A stretch of 37,731 nucleotides of DNA from an uncultured Alphaproteobacteria bacterium (GCA_937995535.1 CALKJU010000021.1:1-37731); one strand, 5' to 3'. Shown: positions 1-8,249, counted from the stretch's first letter. Numbers and translations are program-made. Notes: a model not told the origin generated them from the sequence alone.

Positions 1-819
1 CCCCGGCACCAGCTTCGGGTCCAGGAGGTCCCGCAAGCCGTCGCCCAGCAGGTTGAGCCCGAGAACCGAGAGCAGGATCGCGAGGCCCGGATAGATCGCG
101 AGCTGGGGCGCCAGATACATCATGGTCTGGGCGTCGTTGAGCATCTTGCCCCAGCTCGGCGCCGGCGGCTGGACGCCGAGGCCGAGATAGGACAGCCCGG
201 CATCGGCGAGGATGGCGAGGGCGAACTGGATCGTCGCCTGGACGATCAGCACGGGCGCGATGTTGGGCAGGATGTGCTCGGCGGTGATCCGCGCCCGGCC
301 CTTGCCGGCGATCCGCGCCGCGAGCACGAACTCGCGGCGCCACAGGCCCAGCGCCCCGCCGCGGGTGAGGCGAGCGAACACCGGGATGTTGAAGATCCCG
401 ATGGCGACGATCGAGTTGATGGCACCAGGCCCGGCCAGCGCGGTGATCATCACCGCCGACAGCAAGGCCGGGAAGGCGAAGGTGAAGTCGCAGGCGCGCA
501 TGACCGCCTCGTCGAGCCAGCCGCCGCGCGCTGCGGCGAGCGCGCCCAGCGGAACCCCCAGCCCGGCGCCGATGGCGACCGCGACCACGGCCACGAGGAT
601 CGAGTTGCGGGCGCCGACGATGAGCATCGAGGCGACGTCGCGGCCGAGCTGGTCGGTGCCCAGCCAATGGGCCGCCGAGGGCGGTTGGAGGCGGTTCGGC
701 ACGTCGACGATGTCGACCGGCCAGGGGGTCCAGACGAGCGACAGGAGCGCCAGGCCCAGAAGCGCCGCGGAGAGGACGCCGCCGAGGACGAGGCCGCGGT
801 GTTGCAGGACCTCAGCCAT
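1..819 (-). CDS. dppC: Dipeptide-type ABC transporter permease, DppC-like (3' end cut by window edge)
   Basis: Second inner-membrane permease of a peptide/nickel-type (DppBCDF family) importer. 273 codons are visible and the frame is still open at base 1. The family is usually 270-300 residues, so only a short tail is missing. The start is ATG at 819-817, overlapping the end of the upstream permease by 8 bases, which implies translational coupling. A first membrane segment lies at residues 8-30. The conserved LGTDQLGRD block of DppC proteins is at 53-61. The cytoplasmic EAA-type loop, which contacts the ATPase, is around residues 168-192 (GKGRARITAEHILPN). The last visible residues, DPKLVPG, match the usual DppC C-terminus. 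The ATPase genes are expected just outside the window. Substrate preference cannot be read from the sequence; the peptidase genes upstream in the operon suggest peptides. Confidence 0.9.
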   Translation of the reverse strand, partial: MAEVLQHRGLVLGGVLSAALLGLALLSLVWTPWPVDIVDVPNRLQPPSAAHWLGTDQLGRDVASMLIVGARNSILVAVVAVAIGAGLGVPLGALAAARGGWLDEAVMRACDFTFAFPALLSAVMITALAGPGAINSIVAIGIFNIPVFARLTRGGALGLWRREFVLAARIAGKGRARITAEHILPNIAPVLIVQATIQFALAILADAGLSYLGLGVQPPAPSWGKMLNDAQTMMYLAPQLAIYPGLAILLSVLGLNLLGDGLRDLLDPKLVPG

Positions 820-1756
820 GGCGCAGCCGCGGATCGAGCCAGGCGTAGGCGAGGTCGACCAGGAAGTTGACCACGACCACCGCGGCGGCGAGCAGGACGA
901 CCAGGCTCTCGACGACGATCAGGTCGCGCTGCGCGATCGCCTGGAAGATCAGCCGGCCGATCCCCGGGAGGTAGAAGACCTGCTCGACGATGATCGTGCC
1001 GGCGAGCAGGAACGAGAACTGCAGGCCGAGGATGGTGACGACCGGGATCAGCGCGTTGGGCACGGCGTGCCGCCACAGCGCGGCGTCGGGTGGCAGGCCC
1101 TTGGCGCGGGCGGTGCGGACATAGTCCTCGCCGAGGCATTCCAGGACGGCCGAGCGGGTGACGCGGGCGAGGATGGCGGCCTGCGGAAGGGCCAGCGCCA
1201 CGGCCGGTAGGAGCAGCGAGCGCAGGCCGGGCCACGGCCCCTGCCCCCAGCCGGCGAAGCCGCCGGCCGGCAACCAGCGCAGCTGCACCGCGAACAGCAG
1301 GATCAGGAGGACCGCGAACCAGAAGTTGGGAATGGCGACGCCGAGCTGGGAGAGCGCCATGAGGCCGGTGTCCGCGGGCCGGCCGCGGCGGGCGGCGGCG
1401 AGCACGCCCGTGGGGATGCCCAGCGCCGCGGCCAAGGTCAGCGCGAGCAGCGCCAGCGGCAGGCTGACGACGAGACGTTCAGCGACCAGCTCGGCGACCG
1501 GCACGCCATAGGTGTAGCTGCGGCCGAGATCGCCGGTGAGCAGCCCGCCTAGCCAACGCAGGTAGCGCTCGACCACCGGGCGGTCGAGACCGAGCTCGGC
1601 GCGCAGCGCCGCCAGCGTGTCCGGCTGGGCGCCGACGCCCAGCATGACCGCTGCCGGATCGCCCGGCAGCACCTCCATGACCGTGAAGACGATCAGCGAC
1701 GCTGCGAGCAGCGTGAGGCCGAGGGCGAGCAGCCGCCGGGCGAGGAAGACGCTCAA
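812..1756 (-). CDS. dppB: Dipeptide-type ABC transporter permease, DppB-like
   Basis: First inner-membrane permease of the peptide importer, 314 residues, a normal length for DppB. The N-terminal segment FLARRLLALGLTLLAASLIV is the standard first helix. It is followed by the family block around VMEVLPGDPAAVMLG, then by the EAA loop around the DYVRTARAKGLP motif and HAVPNALIPV. The TTG at 1756-1754 is chosen as start because the family N-terminus begins exactly there and there is no ATG or GTG between it and the end of the binding-protein gene 13 bases upstream. No strong Shine-Dalgarno is visible, so coupling to the upstream gene is likely. It overlaps the following permease gene by 8 bases. 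Function is from family knowledge; the substrate is inferred from neighbours. Confidence 0.9.
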   Translation of the reverse strand: MSVFLARRLLALGLTLLAASLIVFTVMEVLPGDPAAVMLGVGAQPDTLAALRAELGLDRPVVERYLRWLGGLLTGDLGRSYTYGVPVAELVAERLVVSLPLALLALTLAAALGIPTGVLAAARRGRPADTGLMALSQLGVAIPNFWFAVLLILLFAVQLRWLPAGGFAGWGQGPWPGLRSLLLPAVALALPQAAILARVTRSAVLECLGEDYVRTARAKGLPPDAALWRHAVPNALIPVVTILGLQFSFLLAGTIIVEQVFYLPGIGRLIFQAIAQRDLIVVESLVVLLAAAVVVVNFLVDLAYAWLDPRLRHG

Positions 1757-1769
1757 AAGCCGCCGCGGC

Positions 1770-3239
1770 TCACTCGGCCCAGCGCACCGCAGTGAGGTCG
1801 TTGGCCTGGATCGGGCTGTTGTGCCACAGGCCCTGGACGCGGGCGTCCCAGACGCCGTGCTTGGCGAGCTGGAAGAGGAAGCCGTTGACCGCATCCTCGG
1901 CGATGATGCGCTGCGCCCGGCCGAGCAGCTCCGTCTGCTCGGCGAGGTCGACGGTCGCCGCCAGGTCGGACATCACTGCCTTGAACTCCGGGCTGCTGTA
2001 ATTGAAGTAGTAGTCGTCGCGGGCGTAGATGCCGATGTCCATCGGCTCGGTGTGCGACACGATGGTGAGCTGGTAGTCCTTGTTGGTGAAGACCTGCTCC
2101 AGCCACTGCGCCCACTCGACCGGGATCAGCTCGGCCTCGATGCCGACCGCCTTGAGCTGGGCGGCGATGATCTCGCCGCCGCGCCGCGCATAGGACGGCG
2201 GCGGCAGCTTGATCGACAGCCTGAGCCCGCTCACTCCGGCTTCCGCGAGCAGCGCCTTGGCCTTCTCCGGGTCGTGCGGATAGCGGCCGGTGAGATCGAC
2301 ATAGGCTGGATGATGCGGCGCGAAGTGGCTGCCGATCGGGGTGCCGTAGCCGAACATGGCGCCGTCGATGATCGCCTGGCGGTCGATGGCATGGGAGATG
2401 GCCCGGCGCACCCGCAGATCGTCGAGTGGCGCCACGGCATTGTTGATGGCGAGGATGGTCTCGCCCTCGGTCGTGCCGATGACGACCGCGAAGCGCGGGT
2501 CCGCCGCGAACTGCGCCAACGCCTCGGGCGCCGGAAAGTTGGCGAAGGCGTCGACGTCGCCGGCCAGCAGCGCGGCGGTCGCCGCGGCCGGATCGTTGAT
2601 GAACTTGAAGGTGGCCCCGGCGAGCGCCACGGGCGGGCCCCAATAGGCCGCGTTGCGTGCGATCTCGACCCGGTCGCCCTTGACCCACTGAGCGAAGGTG
2701 AAGGGGCCGGTGCCGATCGGCCGGGTCTTGTTCTCGTCGGCCGATTCCGGCGCCACGACGACGGCGTCACCCCAGCCCATGTTGAACAGGAAGGCGCTGG
2801 TCGGGCGCTTGAGACGAACGAGGACGGTCAGCGGGTCGGCCGTCTCGACACTCGCGATCGGCTCGAACAGGCCCTTCTGGGCGTTGACGCTGTCCGGCGC
2901 CATGGCGCGCTCGAGCGCGAACTTGACGTCGCTGGCGTCGAAGCTCGTGCCGTCGTGGAAGGTGACGCCGTCGCGCAGGCGGAAGGTGTAGGCCAGCCCG
3001 TCGTCGGCGACGGTCCAGTTCTCGGCCAGCGCCGGGCGGACCTCGCCCCGCTCGTCGATCCGCGTCAGGCCCTCGAAGATGTTGGCGTAGACCACTTCGT
3101 CGATCGCCGCGGCGGCGCCGGCGGTCGGGTCGAGGTGCGGCGGTTCCAGCACCATGCCGAGCACCAGCCGGTCCCTGGCCTGCGCCGTACCGACCATGGC
3201 CAGGGTAAGCGCGCCCGCGACGAGCATCCGTTGCCGCAT
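1770..3239 (-). CDS. Periplasmic substrate-binding protein, dipeptide/oligopeptide family 5
   Basis: Periplasmic receptor that delivers substrate to the DppBC-like permeases encoded downstream; 489 residues. The start ATG at 3239-3237 is supported by the upstream GGGAGG and by the signal peptide that follows directly: MRQRMLVAGALTLAMVGTAQA, with predicted cleavage after residue 21 (AQA). The mature part shows SBP family 5 marks: LEPPHLDPT near 31-39, NIFEGLTR, AENWTVADDGLAYTFRLRDGVTFHDG, and the VRRAISHAIDRQAII block in the middle. The gene lies 82 bases after the P1 peptidase gene and 13 bases before dppB. Family 5 proteins bind di-/oligopeptides, nickel, glutathione or opines. The adjacent peptidases make a peptide or N-acyl amino acid more likely here, which is inference. 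Confidence 0.92.
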   Translation of the reverse strand: MRQRMLVAGALTLAMVGTAQARDRLVLGMVLEPPHLDPTAGAAAAIDEVVYANIFEGLTRIDERGEVRPALAENWTVADDGLAYTFRLRDGVTFHDGTSFDASDVKFALERAMAPDSVNAQKGLFEPIASVETADPLTVLVRLKRPTSAFLFNMGWGDAVVVAPESADENKTRPIGTGPFTFAQWVKGDRVEIARNAAYWGPPVALAGATFKFINDPAAATAALLAGDVDAFANFPAPEALAQFAADPRFAVVIGTTEGETILAINNAVAPLDDLRVRRAISHAIDRQAIIDGAMFGYGTPIGSHFAPHHPAYVDLTGRYPHDPEKAKALLAEAGVSGLRLSIKLPPPSYARRGGEIIAAQLKAVGIEAELIPVEWAQWLEQVFTNKDYQLTIVSHTEPMDIGIYARDDYYFNYSSPEFKAVMSDLAATVDLAEQTELLGRAQRIIAEDAVNGFLFQLAKHGVWDARVQGLWHNSPIQANDLTAVRWAE

Positions 3240-3321
3240 CACCGTTCCCTCCCGCGATGACGCGCCGCAGCATAGTCGGCCCCCACCGCGCTGTCTCGCC
3301 CGTGCGCGGAAACGCCCTGGC

Positions 3322-4314
3322 CTAGCCACCCCAGACCGTGCGCCAGCTCCGCGTCTCGCCGAGATCCTCGGCCGCGTAGACCCCACGCGCCACCGCGCGC
3401 GCCATCACGTCGGCGGCGACGGCACCGAGGCGCAGCAGCGCGTCCGGCTTGTCGGGCAAGGGCCGGCGTCCGGTGGCCAGCGCGAACACCGTGTCACCGT
3501 CGAACGGACTGTGGATCGGCCGGATGGCGATCGTGAAGCCGTCCTGGGCCATCACCGCGAGCCGCTGGAGCTGCCCGCGGTCGAGCGTGGCGTCGGTCGC
3601 GACTACACCGATGGTGGTGCTCTGGCCGAGCCGGCGCTTGGTCTCGAAGCTGTGGCCGGTGGCGCGGGTCGGCGCCGCCTGGCCGCCGAGCTCGCCGGCC
3701 TGCTCGAGATGCCACGCCCAGAAGGTCGGCTGGCCGGGCATGCAGGGCGAGCCCACCGGGTTGGCCGCGACCAGGGCCGCGACGGTGATCCCGGTCAGCG
3801 CGTCGAAGGCCGAGGCGGTGCCGAGTCCGCCCTTGTAGGGGCCGGCCACCGCGCCCAGCCCGGCCCCGGCATTGCCCAGCGCGAAGCTCTCGCCGGCGGC
3901 CTCGGCGGCGGCGACCGCCAGGGCCGGATAAGGGCTTTCGGCACCCCACGCCTTGTCGCCACCATTGAGCAGGTCGAAGAGGATCGCCCCGACGACGATC
4001 GGGATCGCCGGACCCCAGTCGCCGAAGCCGCGCTCCTGCGCCGCGAGCCAGCCCATCAGCCCGGCCTGCGAGGCCAGCCCGAACGACGAGCCACCGGACA
4101 GGAACAGGGCGTCGACCCGGTCGATCAGCCCACCGGGAGCGAGCGATTCCGGGCCGATCACCGCCGGCGCGCCGCCGCGCACGTCGGCCGCCGCGAGGCA
4201 GGCCGGCTCGGCCAGCACCACGGTAACGCCGGTGCGCACCTTGTGATCCTCGGCGTTGCCGACGGTGAGGCCAGCCACATCCGTGAGGCTGTTGCGCGGG
4301 CCCGGCCGGATCAT
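3322..4314 (-). CDS. P1 family peptidase (DmpA / L-aminopeptidase D-esterase type)
   Basis: Ntn-type hydrolase related to DmpA, the beta-peptidyl aminopeptidase BapA and NylC; 330 residues. Family members self-cleave to expose an N-terminal Ser or Thr nucleophile. They hydrolyse aminoacyl amides, D- or beta-peptides, or nylon oligomers. The probable processing region is QSTTIGVVATDA at 231-242. The usual Asn or Gly before the nucleophile is replaced by Gln-Ser, so the cleavage bond is uncertain. The family blocks RNSLTDVAGLTVGN (7-20), SGGSSFGLA (73-81), ANPVGSP (184-190) and FDGDTVFALATG (271-282) are all present. ATG at 4314-4312 overlaps the TGA of the M20 gene by 4 bases, so the two are coupled. 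No signal peptide is seen, so it probably acts in the cytoplasm on imported substrate. The family call is secure; the substrate is unknown. Confidence 0.88.
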   Translation of the reverse strand: MIRPGPRNSLTDVAGLTVGNAEDHKVRTGVTVVLAEPACLAAADVRGGAPAVIGPESLAPGGLIDRVDALFLSGGSSFGLASQAGLMGWLAAQERGFGDWGPAIPIVVGAILFDLLNGGDKAWGAESPYPALAVAAAEAAGESFALGNAGAGLGAVAGPYKGGLGTASAFDALTGITVAALVAANPVGSPCMPGQPTFWAWHLEQAGELGGQAAPTRATGHSFETKRRLGQSTTIGVVATDATLDRGQLQRLAVMAQDGFTIAIRPIHSPFDGDTVFALATGRRPLPDKPDALLRLGAVAADVMARAVARGVYAAEDLGETRSWRTVWGG

Positions 4315-5597
4315 CGCCCGCGCCCGAGCAGCTCGAGCGCCGCCAGGGCCATCACCTGGGCCGAGGCGACCAGCGCGTCGATCTCGACATACTCGTCGGG
4401 CTGATGGGCGAGGTCGAGGATGCCCGGGCCATAGGCGACGCAATCCTTGAGCTGACCGATACGCATCACGTGCTTCTGGTCGTAGGTGCCGGGCGAGGCG
4501 ACGATCTCGGCTGGACGGCCGAGCACCCGACCGATCGCGGTGGCAACGGCACGGGGGACGGGCGCCTCGGGGTCGGTCATCACCGGCTGGAACTCCATGA
4601 TGTCGCGCAGTCGCCAGCGGAAGCCCGGTCGCTCGGCGGCGCAGGCTTCCAGCAGGCGGCGGACCTCACCCTTCACCTCGGCCGGATCCTCCTCGATCAG
4701 GTAGCGCCGGTCGAGCACCGCGCGGCAGGAATCGGCGACGCAAGGGCTCGGCAGGCCGCCGTGGGCCTCGGGCTCGCCGCCATGGACGGCGTTGATGTTG
4801 AGCGTCGCGTGGCGGGCGGCCGCGGGCACGACGGGCATCCGCGTCTTGCGCGCCTGCAAGGCGGGCAGCAGCTCCAGCTCGACGCGATGCAGGAACGCCG
4901 CCATGTGGCGGATCGCGCAGTCGCCGAGGAACGGCATCGAGCCGTGGGCGATGCGGCCTTGCGTCTCGACCTCGGCCCACCACACCCCGCGATGGCCGAC
5001 GCAGACCCGATCGACGTTCAGCGGCTCGGGGATGATGACGTGATCGACGCGCGGCGGCGAGAACATGCCCCGCTCGGCGAGCCAGGCGACGCCGCCGAAG
5101 CCGCCGGACTCCTCGTCGACCGTGGCCGAGATCTCCAGCGTGCCGGGCAGGTCCGGGTACAGCTCGCACAGGGTCTCGACGGCGATCACCGCGGCAGCGA
5201 TGCCGCCCTTCATGTCGCAGGCACCGCGCCCGTAGATCCGGCCGTCGCGGACGATCCCGGCGAACGGGTCGACCGTCCAGTCCTGGCCCGCCGCGACCAC
5301 GTCGATGTGGCCGTTGAAATGCAGGCAGCGCCCGTGGCCGCCCAGGTCGCGGCGCGCCACCATGTTGAGCCGTGGGTGGCGGTCGCTGTCGCCGGGCGCT
5401 CCTATCGCCCTCAGGTACTCGATCGCGAAGCCGCGCCCGCGCAACCGCTCGCCCAAGAGCCCGGCGCATGGCGCGTAAGCGTCGCCCGGCGGGTTGACGG
5501 TCGGGATGCGGATCAGGTCCCGGGTCAGCGTCACGAGCTCGTCGCGCTTGCCCGCGATCTTGTCGAGGACGTGGTCCGCGGCCGCGGTTCGTGACAC
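4311..5597 (-). CDS. M20 family zinc peptidase / ArgE-DapE-like deacylase
   Basis: Cytoplasmic di-zinc hydrolase of the M20 family (acetylornithine deacetylase, succinyl-diaminopimelate desuccinylase, carboxypeptidase G2), 428 residues. Metal and catalytic marks visible: H97 and D99 in FNGHIDVV, D128 in RGACDMKGG, the general base and metal Glu pair in DEESGG (161-166), and the C-terminal ligand His in LAHQPDEY. The start is taken as GTG at 5597-5595 because GGAGG lies 5 bases upstream. An upstream in-frame start would run into the divergent gene. It is the first gene of the minus-strand peptide operon. It probably removes an acyl group or terminal residue from imported compounds. It could be labelled ArgE, but the catabolic context argues against a biosynthetic ArgE. 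Confidence 0.88.
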   Translation of the reverse strand: MSRTAAADHVLDKIAGKRDELVTLTRDLIRIPTVNPPGDAYAPCAGLLGERLRGRGFAIEYLRAIGAPGDSDRHPRLNMVARRDLGGHGRCLHFNGHIDVVAAGQDWTVDPFAGIVRDGRIYGRGACDMKGGIAAAVIAVETLCELYPDLPGTLEISATVDEESGGFGGVAWLAERGMFSPPRVDHVIIPEPLNVDRVCVGHRGVWWAEVETQGRIAHGSMPFLGDCAIRHMAAFLHRVELELLPALQARKTRMPVVPAAARHATLNINAVHGGEPEAHGGLPSPCVADSCRAVLDRRYLIEEDPAEVKGEVRRLLEACAAERPGFRWRLRDIMEFQPVMTDPEAPVPRAVATAIGRVLGRPAEIVASPGTYDQKHVMRIGQLKDCVAYGPGILDLAHQPDEYVEIDALVASAQVMALAALELLGRGR

Positions 5598-5628
5598 TCT
5601 CGCCTCCAGATCACAACGAGGATCGTCC

Positions 5629-6408
5629 GTGGAGCCGTCCGAGATCAAGGCCGCCGCCGAGCTGCTCAGCTACAATCGTCTAGCGCTGCGGCGGCTGGAG
5701 GGGCTGCCGCCGCATCTCACCCCGGCCGACGAGAACGACGCCTACGCGATCCAGGCCGAGGTCAACGATCGGCTGGCCGCCGCCTTCGGCCCGCGCACCG
5801 GCTGGAAGATCGGCTGCACCACCCCCACCATGCGCCGCTTTCTGAGCATCGCCCAGCCCTGTGCCGGTGAGATGTTCCGCCGTTTCATGCTCCCGTCCAT
5901 CGCCGAGGTGCCGCGGCGCTGCTTCGTGCGCCCCGGCGTCGAGTGCGAGATCGCCGTCGAGCTCGCCAAGCCGCTCGCCGGGCGCACGCGCGAGGAGGTG
6001 GCGGACTGCGTCTGGGCGGTGCAGGCGTCGATCGAGATCGTCGACGACCGCTACGAGGACTATGCCGGCCTCGGGGTCCGGACGCTGATCGCCGACGACT
6101 TCTTCAATGCCGGCTGTGTCCTGGGACCACCCGTGACGGCGTGGCGCGAGCTCGACCTCGCCGCGCTCGAGGGCGGCATGTGGGTCAATGGGACGAAGAT
6201 CGGCGCCGGCCGTGGCGCCGACATCCTGGGCCATCCGCTCGAGGCTTTGGCCTGGCTGTCGCGGCGGCTGAGCCAGCTCGGCCGGGAGGTGCCCGCGGGC
6301 GCCATCGTCACCCTCGGCAGCCTGGTGCAGACCGCCTGGGTCAACCAGGGTGACAATGTCGAGATCGAGATCGGCGGGCTCGGCGCGGCGCGGGTCCGGT
6401 TCGTCTGA
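5629..6408 (+). CDS. 2-keto-4-pentenoate hydratase-like protein (FAH superfamily, MhpD type)
   Basis: 259-residue member of the fumarylacetoacetate hydrolase superfamily, closest in layout to 2-oxopent-4-enoate hydratase and 4-oxalocrotonate decarboxylase. These act on 2-keto acids in meta-cleavage pathways using Mg2+ or Mn2+. Visible marks are GWKIG (58-62), the metal-binding ECEIAVEL (105-112, E105 and E107), IEIVDDRYEDY with E136, and the C-terminal HPLEALAWLSRRL block. GTG at 5629 is chosen as start because GAGGA lies 6 bases upstream and family proteins begin about here. No other ring-cleavage genes are nearby, so an aromatic pathway role is not supported. It starts only 31 bp from the divergent M20 gene and may share its regulation. 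Confidence 0.85.
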   Translation: MEPSEIKAAAELLSYNRLALRRLEGLPPHLTPADENDAYAIQAEVNDRLAAAFGPRTGWKIGCTTPTMRRFLSIAQPCAGEMFRRFMLPSIAEVPRRCFVRPGVECEIAVELAKPLAGRTREEVADCVWAVQASIEIVDDRYEDYAGLGVRTLIADDFFNAGCVLGPPVTAWRELDLAALEGGMWVNGTKIGAGRGADILGHPLEALAWLSRRLSQLGREVPAGAIVTLGSLVQTAWVNQGDNVEIEIGGLGAARVRFV

Positions 6409-6429
6409 CCTTCGCCGCGAGCCATGACG

Positions 6430-6468
6430 CCGGGTGACCCCGGAACGAAGAGACGCCGCTGACGCGGC
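6430..6468 (+). terminator. Two small tandem hairpins after the hydratase gene
   Basis: Two five-base-pair stems follow the FAH-type gene. The first is CCGGG / CCCGG at 6430-6434 and 6439-6443. The second is GCCGC / GCGGC at 6455-6459 and 6464-6468. Each encloses the same loop, TGAC. No T-tract follows, so factor-independent termination is doubtful; they may protect the 3' end of the mRNA. The stems are short enough to arise by chance in DNA this GC-rich. Confidence 0.25.
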
Positions 6469-6553
6469 TCGCTGGTACGCGCGCCTGACGACCGCGCGCT
6501 GCGCGTGCTAGCATTTGTCGAGGGGTAAGGCACACCCCCGAGGGAGGCAGCCG

Positions 6554-7714
6554 ATGAGCGAGACGATCGACGCGGTCCTGCGGCGGGCCTGCGAGGCGGG
6601 CGAGGTGCCGGGCGTGGTCGCCATCGCGACCGATGGGGACCGGGTGATCTACGAGGGTGCCTTCGGCCGCCGTGCGATCGACGGCGATGCGCCGATGACC
6701 GCCGACACGGTGGTCTGGATCGCCTCAATGACCAAGGCGCTGACCTCCGCCGCGGCCTTGCAGCTCGTCGAGCAGGGCAGGCTCGAGCTTGACGCGCCGA
6801 TCGCCAAGGTCCTGCCGGAGCTGGCCCGGCCGCAGATCCTCGAAGGCTTCGCCGCGGACGGCACGCCACGGCTGCGGCCGGCGACGCGCCCGATCACGCT
6901 GCGCCACCTGCTCACCCATACCGCCGGCTTCTCCTACGAGTTCTGGAACGCCGATATCGGTCGCTACCAGCAGCAGACGGGTACGCCCGGCATCGCCACC
7001 TGCGAGAACCGCGCGCTGACCACCCCGCTGGTCGCCGAGCCCGGCGAGCGCTGGGAGTACGGCATCGGCGTCGACTGGGCCGGCAAGGCGGTCGAGGCGG
7101 TGAGCGGCAAGGATCTCCGCCGCTATCTGCAGGACCATCTGCTCGGCCCGCTGGGCATGGCCGACACCGACTTCGTGATCGGGCCGAGCCAGCGCGCGCG
7201 CCTCGCCGCGATGCACGCGCGCGGCGCCGACGGCTCCCTGCAGCGGATCGAGTTCGCACTCCCCGAGCAGCCCGAGTTCTTCATGGGTGGCGGCGGGCTG
7301 TACGGCACAGTGCGCGACTATCTGCGCTTCGTCGCCATGATCCTCAACGAGGGCCGGGCCGACGGCGTGCAGATCCTGCGGCCCGAGACGGTGCGCGAGA
7401 TGGCGCGCAACCAGATCGGCGAGTTGACCGTCGGGCCGCTGCGCACGGTGCTGCCGGAGCTGTCCAACGACGCCGATTTCTTCCCCGGCATGGTCAAGAA
7501 GTTCGGACACGGTTTCCTGATCAACACCGAGGCGGTGCCGGGCGGGCGCAGCGCCGGCAGCCTCGGCTGGGCGGGGCTCGCCAACACCTATTACTGGATC
7601 GACCCGCAGCGCCGTCGTGGTGGCGTCATCGGCACGCAGATCCTGCCGTTCGCCGACCCGACCGTGCTGCGCCTGCTCGGTGAGCTGGAGCAGGCGGTGT
7701 ACGCGATGGGGTGA
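6554..7714 (+). CDS. Serine hydrolase of the class C beta-lactamase / esterase EstB fold
   Basis: 386-residue beta-lactamase-family (PF00144 type) hydrolase. The nucleophile motif SxxK is S58-M-T-K61 in WIASMTKALTSA. The second motif Tyr is Y169 in WEYGIGVDWAG, where true class C enzymes have YxN; the arrangement matches esterase EstB-type enzymes rather than AmpC. HLLTHTAGFSYEF (118-130) is another family block. The third motif probably lies in the NTYYWIDP segment near the C-terminus. The start is ATG 6554, with AGGGAGG 6 bases upstream. No signal peptide is visible, which argues against a periplasmic beta-lactamase and for a cytoplasmic esterase, amidase or peptidase. It is transcribed alone and converges with the carbonic anhydrase gene 10 bp downstream. 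Confidence 0.88.
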   Translation: MSETIDAVLRRACEAGEVPGVVAIATDGDRVIYEGAFGRRAIDGDAPMTADTVVWIASMTKALTSAAALQLVEQGRLELDAPIAKVLPELARPQILEGFAADGTPRLRPATRPITLRHLLTHTAGFSYEFWNADIGRYQQQTGTPGIATCENRALTTPLVAEPGERWEYGIGVDWAGKAVEAVSGKDLRRYLQDHLLGPLGMADTDFVIGPSQRARLAAMHARGADGSLQRIEFALPEQPEFFMGGGGLYGTVRDYLRFVAMILNEGRADGVQILRPETVREMARNQIGELTVGPLRTVLPELSNDADFFPGMVKKFGHGFLINTEAVPGGRSAGSLGWAGLANTYYWIDPQRRRGGVIGTQILPFADPTVLRLLGELEQAVYAMG

Positions 7715-7724
7715 GTCCTGCCGC

Positions 7725-8249
7725 TCACCCGGCCGCCCGCAGGCCTGCCCGGTAGCGCTGCCAGTTCGCGATGTAGCGCTCCGTGCCACGGCGCATCCGC
7801 GCGACCTGCTCCGGGCGGACCTCGCCGACGACCTTGCCGGGCACCCCCATGACCAAGCTGTTGTCGGGGATCTGCTTGCCCTCGCCGATCAGCGCCTTGG
7901 CACCGATCAGGCAGTTGCGGCCGATGACGGCGCCGTTGAGGATCACGGCGCCGATGCCGACGAGCGAGCCCTCGCCGATCGTACAGCCATGCACCACCGC
8001 CATGTGCCCGACCGTGACCTGCGGCCCGATCAGCGCGGGGTGGCCCGGATCGGTGTGCAGCACGCAGCCGTCCTGCACGTTGCTACCCCGGCCGACGGTG
8101 ATCAGCTCGTTGTCGCCACGCAGCACCGCGCCCCACCAGACGCTCGCCGCGTGCTCGAGACGGACCCTGCCGACCAGCACCGCGGTGGGTGCCACCCAGT
8201 GCTCGTCGTCCTCGGTCTCGACCGCGATCCCGTCTAGGGTGAAGATCAC
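7725..8249 (-). CDS. Gamma-class carbonic anhydrase family protein (left-handed beta-helix)
   Basis: 174-residue hexapeptide-repeat protein of the YrdA/PaaY/gamma carbonic anhydrase group; it would form a trimer with metal sites between subunits. The repeats run from residue 20 to 135 (for example APTAVLVGRV, IGRNCLIGAKALIGEG). The three metal-binding His residues of the family are at H65 (VLHTDPG), H82 and H87 (VGHMAVVHG). The protein ends in the usual C-terminal helix. GTG at 8249-8247 overlaps the TGA of the malonyl-CoA synthetase gene in a GTGA junction, so the two are co-translated. Many bacterial members show weak or no carbonic anhydrase activity, so the reaction is inferred from conserved ligands only. 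Confidence 0.9.
   Translation of the reverse strand: MIFTLDGIAVETEDDEHWVAPTAVLVGRVRLEHAASVWWGAVLRGDNELITVGRGSNVQDGCVLHTDPGHPALIGPQVTVGHMAVVHGCTIGEGSLVGIGAVILNGAVIGRNCLIGAKALIGEGKQIPDNSLVMGVPGKVVGEVRPEQVARMRRGTERYIANWQRYRAGLRAAG

Noticed and set aside
1617..3260. 547-codon plus-strand frame opposite the peptide-binding protein
   Set aside because: The opposite strand encodes a family 5 binding protein with signal peptide and ribosome site; this frame has none of these.
5629..6408. Aromatic meta-cleavage pathway
   Set aside because: Only one hydratase-like gene is present; no dioxygenase, hydrolase or aldolase of such a pathway lies next to it.
6554..7714. Antibiotic-resistance beta-lactamase
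   Set aside because: The fold and SxxK motif fit, but there is no signal peptide and the second motif is YGI rather than YxN, so an esterase or peptidase is more likely.
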